Below are positions 1 through 4,861 of a stretch of 6,816 bases of DNA, one piece after another. The translations under genes and the position numbers were made by a program. The first letter of the stretch is position 1. Every line of letters starts with the position of its first letter. The DNA lies in assembly GCA_030428745.1 (NCBI GenBank), contig JAUIEG010000142.1, forward strand, positions 1-6,816. Direction: 5' to 3'. Below the pieces are notes generated by a model. That model saw only the letters and a list, made by a program, of their open reading frames with translations. It ran no database searches and had not been told where the DNA came from. The stretch is from Alphaproteobacteria bacterium. GTDB lineage: Bacteria > Pseudomonadota > Alphaproteobacteria > Caulobacterales > Parvularculaceae.

Positions 1-667
1 CGCGTTCTTCGGCGAGCGCGCGGATATAGGCGACGGCGTCATTGATCGCTTTGGAGCGCAGCGCGTCGTCGTTGGAAAGGGTGCGATCAGCGTCGCGGAT
101 TGCGTCAGGCGCGGTCTCCCGCGCGTCGTCCAGCTCTTCGGCGTCGGCGCCGTCGTCGATATCGACGGGATTGGTCGTCTTGTCGGCGTCTTCCGCCGGG
201 GATTTCTCCTTAAGCGGATTGTCTTCCGATGGTGCGCCGCCGATTTCAACGGGCGTCGCCGCCCCGGTGTTCGTCGCGGGCGCCATGGCGGAAATATGGG
301 CGGAATACATGATGTAGAGACCCGCGCTCGCGGAGCGCGCGCCCTGGGGCGAAACATATGTCGCCACTGGTGTGTCGGACGCCAGGATCGCCTTGATGAT
401 GGTCTTCATGGAATCCATGAGGCCGCCGGGCGTGTCGATTTCGATGATGACGATTTCGCGCCCCGCATCGGAGGCGGCCATGATTTCGCGTTCGAGATAT
501 TGTGCAGCTGGCGGCGTCACCGCGCCATTGAGGGTTAGGATGACGCCAGTGCGGCCGCTATCGGCGGGCGCTTGTGCAAGGGCGCTGAAACACAGCATCG
601 CCGCTGCAAGTGCAAATAGTGCGGAAAATCCCCAAAGCTTCGCCTCTTGGCGTTTTGATTGTATCAT
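1..667 (-). CDS. nfeD: NfeD-family membrane serine protease (ClpP class), N-terminal part
   Basis: Partial gene: 222 residues from the start codon, with the rest beyond the left edge. Residues 1-31 form a signal peptide (basic start, hydrophobic 11-30, likely cut after ALA at 31). A ClpP/SppA-like fold follows: IEIDTPGG at 75-82, then ARSASAGLYIM with the presumed nucleophile Ser114, then MAPATNTGAATPV at 128-140. Lys206, in SKAINDAVAYI, fits the general base of the Ser-Lys dyad described for the archaeal homologue PH1510. Between Ser and Lys lies an acidic, Pro/Asp/Glu-rich stretch (about 145-200) that looks disordered; variable linkers occur here in bacterial members. The family cleaves membrane-associated substrates, often with a stomatin/SPFH partner, which is not visible here. 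The missing part should hold the membrane segments and the C-terminal OB-like NfeD domain. The ATG at 667 follows GAGGGCGAC, a reasonable ribosome binding site. The family call is firm; the substrate is unknown. Confidence 0.9.
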   Translation of the reverse strand, partial: MIQSKRQEAKLWGFSALFALAAAMLCFSALAQAPADSGRTGVILTLNGAVTPPAAQYLEREIMAASDAGREIVIIEIDTPGGLMDSMKTIIKAILASDTPVATYVSPQGARSASAGLYIMYSAHISAMAPATNTGAATPVEIGGAPSEDNPLKEKSPAEDADKTTNPVDIDDGADAEELDDARETAPDAIRDADRTLSNDDALRSKAINDAVAYIRALAEER

Positions 668-696
668 GTCGCCCTCGCCCCTCGCGTGTGTCCATA

Positions 697-724
697 AAGA
701 TAAGCTCGCGCGGGAGAGATTCAA
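697..724 (-). promoter_or_regulatory. Probable sigma70-type promoter of nfeD
   Basis: On the minus strand TTGAAT (724-719) and TATCTT (702-697) are 16 bp apart, matching a housekeeping -35/-10 pair moderately well. Transcription would start near 690 and give a leader of about 23 nt. A GANTC site (718-722), the methylation target of CcrM in many alphaproteobacteria, overlaps the -35 element. It lies just downstream of the terminator of the preceding gene, so nfeD is probably transcribed independently. This is prediction from sequence only. Confidence 0.5.
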
Positions 725-760
725 CGGAAAATGCGGGGGGCCGGAGATTGTCCCAAAATG

Positions 761-788
761 AAAAACCGGCCCAGAAAGGACCGGTTTT
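761..788 (-). terminator. Rho-independent terminator of the PEP-CTERM gene
   Basis: Read on the minus strand, AAAACCGGTCC, loop TTTCT, then GGGCCGGTTTT forms an 11-bp stem with one G-T pair, ending in a run of T. It begins 25 bp after the stop codon of the PEP-CTERM gene and ahead of the nfeD promoter, as expected for a terminator separating two transcription units. The A-run on the other arm means it could also work on the opposite strand. Confidence 0.8.
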
Positions 789-789
789 C

Positions 790-807
790 AAAGCCTTTTA
801 GGGCTTT
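790..807 (-). terminator. Second small hairpin between the PEP-CTERM stop and the main terminator
   Basis: AAAGCC, a 6-nt loop, then GGCTTT: a perfect 6-bp inverted repeat ending in T residues, 6 bp after the PEP-CTERM stop and immediately before the stronger hairpin. It may act as a weak first terminator or protect the mRNA 3' end. It is short enough to be incidental. Confidence 0.35.
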
Positions 808-813
808 TGTCGG

Positions 814-1467
814 TTACGCAGCCTGTTCGCGGCGGCGCGAGGCGAAGCCAAGACCGCCAAGACCGGCGAGCATCAGCGGCAGCGCCGCCGGAAGCGGCAC
901 GTCGGAGACGTCCATCGCCGAGATGTAAAATTCGGTGTCTACGAAATACATGCCGATGCCGATCGTGTTCTGGAAGAACGCGTCGCCGCCCGCCGCCATT
1001 GCGATAAAGGTGGAGAACAAGTCGGTCATGATTCCGTTTGAGGTCTGGATCTCCACCAGGCCGTCATTGCCAAGGCCGAGCAGATTGTGGTTCACATCGC
1101 GGAAAGCAAGGCCCAGGATGTCACGTGTAATGTCGCCATCCATCGCCGCATTCCGGAAGAAAACTTCAAGATTCTCCTGAACCGTCACATTGTCGTCGTT
1201 GCCGGGAACGCACTGATCGTTGCCATCCAGCACCTTGCAGGCGCCAAGACCGGCGTTGCCGGCATCAAGATACGGACTAATCGCATCGCCACCGTCGCGG
1301 TAAGCGACGAGCTCCAGATTAATGCCGTCAATAGTGATTTGCGTACCGCTGGCGACGCCACGTTCGCCATTGGTGTCCGCCTCATTGGCGAAGTCGATGA
1401 GCGCGGCTGACGCCGGAGCGGCCATGAGCGCAGTTGCGGCCAATGCAGCCGTTACGAATTTCATCAT
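814..1467 (-). CDS. Secreted VPLPA-type PEP-CTERM sorting domain protein
   Basis: 217 residues. Residues 1-21 are a signal peptide (MMKF start, Ala-rich core, cut after ASA). The C-terminal tail from residue 190 has the three parts of an exosortase signal: VPLPA, a hydrophobic Gly/Leu-rich span (LPLMLAGLGGLGF), and a basic SRRR end. VPLPA tails are known to be processed by a dedicated exosortase in alphaproteobacteria, so the protein is probably exported, cleaved and released or anchored at the surface. The middle is acidic and Asn/Gly-rich, with YLDAGNAGLG before two cysteines (77 and 86) that may form a disulfide. I recognise no enzymatic domain. Start choice: ATG codons lie at 1479, 1467 and 1464; GGGA sits 6 nt before 1467, and starting there gives a normal signal peptide. 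The earlier start would add only MGLI. The gene has its own terminator and appears monocistronic. Function unknown; matrix or surface roles are typical of the class. Confidence 0.85.
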   Translation of the reverse strand: MMKFVTAALAATALMAAPASAALIDFANEADTNGERGVASGTQITIDGINLELVAYRDGGDAISPYLDAGNAGLGACKVLDGNDQCVPGNDDNVTVQENLEVFFRNAAMDGDITRDILGLAFRDVNHNLLGLGNDGLVEIQTSNGIMTDLFSTFIAMAAGGDAFFQNTIGIGMYFVDTEFYISAMDVSDVPLPAALPLMLAGLGGLGFASRRREQAA

Positions 1468-1554
1468 GATAAGTCCCATCCACTCTGTGTTTATGGCCGC
1501 GCGCCCTTCTTCCCCAACGGCGATCGGCTACCCCTGCGCTTCGCGCATGCGTTC

Positions 1555-1585
1555 TTAAAAGACGCGAACACGATCCTTAAGTCAA
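1555..1585 (-). promoter_or_regulatory. Weak candidate promoter for the PEP-CTERM gene
   Basis: On the minus strand TTGACT (1585-1580) is a good -35 element, but the possible -10 boxes are poor: TCTTTT at 17 bp or TTTTAA at 19 bp. The leader would be about 80-90 nt. The rest of the gap 1480-1697 is AT-richer than its surroundings, as expected of a promoter region, and holds no gene. Confidence 0.25.
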
Positions 1586-1663
1586 TCGCGAAGAGGGTGG
1601 ATAATCAATACAACCTGTTGATCTCAATGTTAATTTTCAATCGCTGTGCGGATGTTGCTCTTG

Positions 1664-1692
1664 CGCTCTCGCATAACGTGTATTTGCGAGCG
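1664..1692 (-). terminator. Possible ilvA 3' hairpin without a T-run
   Basis: Five bases after the ilvA stop, TGCGAG and CTCGCA pair across an 11-nt loop, and the stem can extend by two further pairs past a small bulge. No run of T follows on the minus strand, so it does not meet the standard for an intrinsic terminator. It may be a 3' stabilising hairpin or a chance pairing. Confidence 0.25.
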
Positions 1693-1697
1693 ATTAT

Positions 1698-2918
1698 TCA
1701 GTATGCGGCAATTTCGACCTCATAGCCTTCCTTGCGGAGGTTCTCGATGATGCGGTTGAGGTGCTCTTGTCCTTGCGTGTCGATGGTGACGTCCATGCAG
1801 GTCATCTTTGCGGGAAGATCCGAATAGGTTCTGTGGTGGCCCACATCGATGACGTTGCCATCGTTCTCGGCGATGATCGACGCCACACGGACGAGCTGGC
1901 CCGGCATGTCGAGAAGCTGAACCCGCAGCCGCGCCAGCCGGCCGGAGCGCGCAAGGTCGCGCATGATGATCATCGACAATAATCGCGCATCGATATTGCC
2001 GCCGCAAAGGACAAGGCCGATGGTCTTGCCTTTGAAGCGTGAAGGATCGGCGAGGATCGCGGCGAGCCCGGCGGCGCCGGCGCCTTCCACCAAAAGCTTC
2101 TGATCCATGATGAGCATCGACAGAGCGCGTTCGAGAATGCGTTCCTCGACCAGCACGATATCATCCACATTCTTGCGAACGATCTGGCGGGTCAGCGCGC
2201 CGGCCTCTTTTACGGCGATGCCTTCGGCGAGGGTGGAGCCCCCAGTCTCGCGCTTGCCGCCGTCAATGGCGTTCGCCATGGAGGGGAAGAGCGCCGCCTG
2301 TACGCCGATAAGTTCGGTCTTGGGGGAGAGGTCCTTGATGGCGAGCGCCATCCCGGCGATCAGCCCGCCGCCGCCAATGGGAACGATCATGGCGTCGAAG
2401 TCAGGGCCGTCCTCGATCATTTCGAGCGCCACGGTGCCTTGTCCGGCGATGACGTCTGCGTCGTCGAAGGGGTGAACGAAGACGAGGTCGCGCTCCTGTT
2501 GGATCTTCGCGGCGGCGCCTTTCGCCTCGTCGAAATCATGGCCGGTCAGAACGACCTCCGCCCCGAGCTCACGGGTTTGGCGGACTTTCACATCCGGGGT
2601 CGTCACAGGCATGACGATGACGGCGGGGATGCCGAGCGCAGACGCATTGCGGGCGAGCCCCTGCGCGTGATTGCCGGCGGAGGCGGCGATGACGCCGCGT
2701 TTCTTATCCGCGTCCGAGAGCAACAATAGTTTGTTGAGGGCGCCGCGCTCCTTGAAGGCCCCGGTATATTGGAGATTCTCAAGCTTCAAATAGATATCGG
2801 CGCCAGTGAGCGCTGAGAGCTTGCGCGCATGGACCAGCGGCGTGCGCTTAATCCGGCCGGCGATCCGTTCGGCGGCGGCGCGAACATCATCAGCGGTGGG
2901 AAGGCGGGCGGCGTCCAT
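1698..2918 (-). CDS. ilvA: Threonine ammonia-lyase (threonine dehydratase) with C-terminal ACT domain
   Basis: 406 residues. It is a PLP enzyme converting L-threonine to 2-oxobutyrate and ammonia, the entry step to isoleucine; the medium-length class with one ACT domain also includes serine/threonine catabolic members. In order: the PLP-binding lysine Lys56 in GAFKERGAL, the substrate loop SAGNHAQG at 79-86, the glycine loop PIGGGGLIAG at 179-188 for the PLP phosphate, LCGGNID near the end of the catalytic domain, and an ACT-like domain from about 328 to the end (LARLRVQLLDMPGQL...). That is the usual site of allosteric control by an amino acid. Start: ATG at 2918, preceded by an AGAG-containing stretch; a longer in-frame start at 3020 would add 34 residues with no resemblance to the family and run into the selO promoter region. 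selO is divergent and no isoleucine/valine gene is adjacent, so biosynthetic versus catabolic use is not settled by context. Confidence 0.93.
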   Translation of the reverse strand: MDAARLPTADDVRAAAERIAGRIKRTPLVHARKLSALTGADIYLKLENLQYTGAFKERGALNKLLLLSDADKKRGVIAASAGNHAQGLARNASALGIPAVIVMPVTTPDVKVRQTRELGAEVVLTGHDFDEAKGAAAKIQQERDLVFVHPFDDADVIAGQGTVALEMIEDGPDFDAMIVPIGGGGLIAGMALAIKDLSPKTELIGVQAALFPSMANAIDGGKRETGGSTLAEGIAVKEAGALTRQIVRKNVDDIVLVEERILERALSMLIMDQKLLVEGAGAAGLAAILADPSRFKGKTIGLVLCGGNIDARLLSMIIMRDLARSGRLARLRVQLLDMPGQLVRVASIIAENDGNVIDVGHHRTYSDLPAKMTCMDVTIDTQGQEHLNRIIENLRKEGYEVEIAAY

Positions 2919-3037
2919 GGTCAATTCTCTGTGTCTACGTGTTAGAGCCAACGTGATAGGAAGTGCGGACGCAATGTTTCGCGTTCGCAGCAAGCGCCGA
3001 CTTTTGGCGCAAAAGGTCAAGAAGGTCCATATTCGCA
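2919..3037. promoter_or_regulatory. Divergent ilvA/selO intergenic region with a palindrome
   Basis: This 119-bp gap must contain the 5' control signals of both genes. It holds a perfect inverted repeat, CTTTTG-GCG-CAAAAG, at 3001-3015, a shape compatible with a dimeric regulator. A possible selO promoter overlaps it: TTGGCG (3004-3009) and CATATT (3028-3033) with an 18-bp spacer, which would start transcription close to the GTG at 3038 and give a leaderless mRNA. I see no convincing promoter for ilvA; TTGGCT (2951-2946) with AGAATT (2928-2923) has the right spacing but would place the start almost on the ATG. Confidence 0.35.
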
Positions 3038-4474
3038 GTGGAAAATTATAAGCCCGACCCGGTTTTTGAGAATTTAGGGCGCGACAAGGGCGCGCCCTTT
3101 TACGACCCGGTCGCGGCGGCGGCCTTTCCCGACCACATCGTCCGCTACCGCAACCAGCAATGGGCGGAAAAGGTCGGTCTCGGCGATCTGTCGGAAGAGG
3201 ACTGGATATCCCATTTCGGCCGGTTCGAGCCGCTGCCCGGCAATCTCTCCGCGCCGGTCGCCATCCGTTATCACGGGCATCAGTTTCGCAGCTACAATCC
3301 CGACATCGGCGACGGCCGCGGCTTTTTGTTCGCGCAGTTGCGCGACGGCGACGGGCGGCTTCTCGATCTCGGCACCAAAGGCTCCGGCAAAACGCCCTAT
3401 TCGCGTTTCGGCGATGGGCGCCTCACCTTGAAAGGCGGCGTGCGAGAAGTTCTCGCGACCGAAATGCTTGAAGCGCTGGGCGTTTATACGTCGAAAACGT
3501 TCAGCCTGATCGAGACGGGCGAAAAACTCTATCGTGAAGATGAGCCCTCGCCCGCGCGTTCCGCGGTGCTGGTGCGGTTGTCACATTCTCATGTGCGGTT
3601 TGGCGCTTTTCAGCGTCTTGCCTATGAAAAAAACGATGAGGCGATCGCGGCGCTGGTTGATTATTGCATCGCGCATTTCTATCCAGCGCTCGCCGAAAAA
3701 GAAGGTGAGGCGCGCATCCTCTCGTTCTTTGAAAACGTCGTTCAGCATACGGCGCAACTCGTGGCGCAGTGGATGGCGGCGGGATTTGTTCACGGCGTTT
3801 TGAACACCGACAATATGAATGTGACGGGTGAGAGTTTCGACTATGGCCCATGGCGTTTTGCGCCTGTCGCCGACCCGTCTTTCACGGCCGCTTACTTCGA
3901 TCAGACAGGGCTTTACGCCTTCGGGCGGCAGGCGGAGGCGGGCGCCTGGAACCTTGCTCAGCTTGGCGGCGCGCTGTCTTTATTGGCGCCTGTCGAGGCG
4001 TTGAATGAAGGGTTGCGGATTTTTTCCGGCGTCTATGAAAAGGCGATGTCGGATGCGTTTTTCCGGCGGCTCGGGCTTCAGCGCACAGGCGAGGGCGACT
4101 TCGCTTTCGTAGGGGGTTTTTTGAAGTGGATGACTGAAACCGGTGCGCCTTACGAACGGGTTTTCTTCGACTGGTTCTGTGGCGCAGCATCGGCGGAGAG
4201 GGCCATGCAAAGCCCCGTCGCGGAGCTTTACGCCCAGGATAAATTTTCTGAAATCCGGGAGGTCCTTACATCCGCGGAGCCCGACCGGCCGGAGCGCCTC
4301 GCCCATGATTATTTCAAGGGCGCAAAGCCCTGCACCATGCTGATTGATGAGGTGGAGGCGATCTGGGCGCCGATCGCCGATCAGGACGACTGGTCGGTCT
4401 TCAAGGCGAAACTGGAGGAAATCGGCCGAATGCGCGAGGCGCTCGGCTTTGAAGCCAGCCGGTTTATTCCTTGA
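3038..4474 (+). CDS. selO: Protein adenylyltransferase SelO (YdiU/UPF0061 family)
   Basis: 478 residues from the GTG at 3038, equal to the length of the E. coli protein. SelO is a pseudokinase-fold enzyme that transfers AMP from ATP to protein Ser/Thr/Tyr residues and is linked to oxidative stress. Visible motifs: YHGHQF at 78-83, IGDGRG at 90-95, GTKGSGKTPYSRFGDGR at 112-128 with the probable nucleotide lysine Lys114, REVLATEML at 136-144, VRLSHSHVRFG at 179-189, and the catalytic/metal block HGVLNTDNMN at 252-261 followed by FDYGPW at 267-272. Asp258, Asn259 and Asp268 are the likely catalytic and metal ligands by family knowledge. The C-terminal part is divergent, and I do not see the Asn-Pro-Leu-Arg-Asn block of enterobacterial SelO. 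An ATG at 2963 is in frame, but its extra 25 residues are basic and unlike the family, whereas the GTG begins at the expected ENYKPDPVFENLG. The AAGAAGG upstream is 12 nt away, rather far for a ribosome site. Confidence 0.9.
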   Translation: MENYKPDPVFENLGRDKGAPFYDPVAAAAFPDHIVRYRNQQWAEKVGLGDLSEEDWISHFGRFEPLPGNLSAPVAIRYHGHQFRSYNPDIGDGRGFLFAQLRDGDGRLLDLGTKGSGKTPYSRFGDGRLTLKGGVREVLATEMLEALGVYTSKTFSLIETGEKLYREDEPSPARSAVLVRLSHSHVRFGAFQRLAYEKNDEAIAALVDYCIAHFYPALAEKEGEARILSFFENVVQHTAQLVAQWMAAGFVHGVLNTDNMNVTGESFDYGPWRFAPVADPSFTAAYFDQTGLYAFGRQAEAGAWNLAQLGGALSLLAPVEALNEGLRIFSGVYEKAMSDAFFRRLGLQRTGEGDFAFVGGFLKWMTETGAPYERVFFDWFCGAASAERAMQSPVAELYAQDKFSEIREVLTSAEPDRPERLAHDYFKGAKPCTMLIDEVEAIWAPIADQDDWSVFKAKLEEIGRMREALGFEASRFIP

Positions 4475-4613
4475 TCCGGGCCGGCTCGCGCTGGACGGTG
4501 CGCTCGACAATGCACACGCCAGCAATAAGGACGTTCGTCCCGATAAAGCCGAAAATCAGCCATTCGACGAGGCTGAGGCCGGTGAGATAGGTCGTTACGA
4601 TGTCCAAAGCCAT
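4464..4613 (-). CDS. Small single-pass membrane protein, 49 residues, function unknown
   Basis: The ATG at 4613 is preceded at 6 nt by AAGGAG (4625-4620), one of the best ribosome binding sites in the window, which fixes the start. The product has a short N-terminal part (MALDIVTTYLTGLS), one hydrophobic span at about 15-36 (VEWLIFGFIGTNVLIAGVCIV, with Glu17 at its edge) and a charged tail ending ERTVQREPARIKE. The positive tail suggests a cytoplasmic C-terminus. The stop lies inside the last codons of selO, so the two convergent genes overlap tail to tail by 11 bp. An in-frame ATG at 4649 would place the strong binding site inside the gene, so I reject it. I do not recognise a family. The good start signal and coherent membrane profile make it likely real, but only conservation would prove it. 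Confidence 0.65.
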   Translation of the reverse strand: MALDIVTTYLTGLSLVEWLIFGFIGTNVLIAGVCIVERTVQREPARIKE

Positions 4614-4619
4614 GGGGTT

Positions 4620-4625
4620 CTCCTT
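4620..4625 (-). promoter_or_regulatory. Strong Shine-Dalgarno site of the 49-residue membrane protein
   Basis: AAGGAG read on the minus strand, 6 nt before the ATG at 4613. This near-perfect site decides the start codon and is the main support for the small gene. Confidence 0.7.
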
Positions 4626-4720
4626 CCCGAGACATGGACAAATGTTCATCTGAAGAAATGAAAATTTTGCCTAGTTTTTCAGGGGCTTTGGCTAATGCGC
4701 GGTAACCGATCAAGGGCCTG

Positions 4721-4740
4721 ATTTCCCGCCATTTCCCGCC
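4721..4740. repeat. Perfect 10-bp tandem repeat, two copies
   Basis: ATTTCCCGCC occurs twice head to tail, and the run continues CCC into the next bases. The period of 10 bp is close to one helical turn, so two identical half-sites would face the same side of the DNA. It lies in the divergent control region between the small membrane gene and the hydrolase operon. It could be an operator or a simple replication duplication. Confidence 0.6.
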
Positions 4741-4782
4741 CATGGGCCGTCCCGCGCTTGTTTCCAAACCGGTATTTTCCAG

Positions 4783-4797
4783 TTAACATCCCTTTAA
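4783..4797. promoter_or_regulatory. CtrA-type binding box, TTAA-N7-TTAA
   Basis: TTAACATCCCTTTAA matches the full alphaproteobacterial CtrA consensus exactly (TTAA, seven bases, TTAA). It is 64 bp upstream of the start of the proteasome-like gene. CtrA is the response regulator of cell-cycle, motility and gene-transfer functions in this class. A GANTC site (4846-4850), the CcrM target that often accompanies CtrA-controlled promoters, lies 11 bp before the ATG. The motif is seen; binding is inferred. I cannot tell whether it would activate or repress, because no clear -10/-35 pair is visible. Confidence 0.5.
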
Positions 4798-4826
4798 AGC
4801 CGGGCCGGGAGGGGCTCGCCCGGGCT
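4798..4826 (+). other. GC-rich hairpin in the leader of the hydrolase operon
   Basis: AGCCGGGC and GCCCGGGCT pair as an 8-bp stem with one bulged G and a 12-nt loop, followed by GTTTT. It starts right after the CtrA-type box and ends 35 bp before the ATG. It could be a leader RNA structure or a weak terminator of upstream transcription. GC-rich sequence forms such stems by chance, so confidence is low. Confidence 0.3.
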
Positions 4827-4861
4827 GTTTTGGGGCCTGGCAGGGGAATCGTGAGGGGTCG

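Noticed and set aside
372..761. Plus-strand 129-codon frame at the left end
   Set aside because: Lies opposite nfeD, whose frame contains the signal peptide and catalytic motifs; the plus frame also runs through the terminator region.
1087..1410. Plus-strand 107-codon frame opposite the PEP-CTERM gene
   Set aside because: The minus frame has both a signal peptide and a complete VPLPA tail; the plus frame has no ribosome site or motif.
1555..1580. Second CtrA site from the TTAA words at 1555 and 1577
   Set aside because: The two TTAA words are 18 bp apart rather than 7, so they do not form a CtrA full site.
2923..2951. Promoter TTGGCT/AGAATT for ilvA
   Set aside because: Spacing is good, but transcription would begin about at the ATG, removing the only ribosome site; evidence is too weak for a feature.
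2919..3020. N-terminal extension of ilvA to an ATG at 3020
   Set aside because: The 34 extra residues are Arg-rich, do not match the family, and occupy the divergent promoter region.
3980..4525. Minus-strand 181-codon frame opposite selO
   Set aside because: Antisense to a well-supported gene, Arg/Pro/His-rich, with no family resemblance.
4614..4649. Longer start of the small membrane protein at 4649
   Set aside because: It would place the strong AAGGAG site inside the coding region; the ATG at 4613 has ideal spacing.
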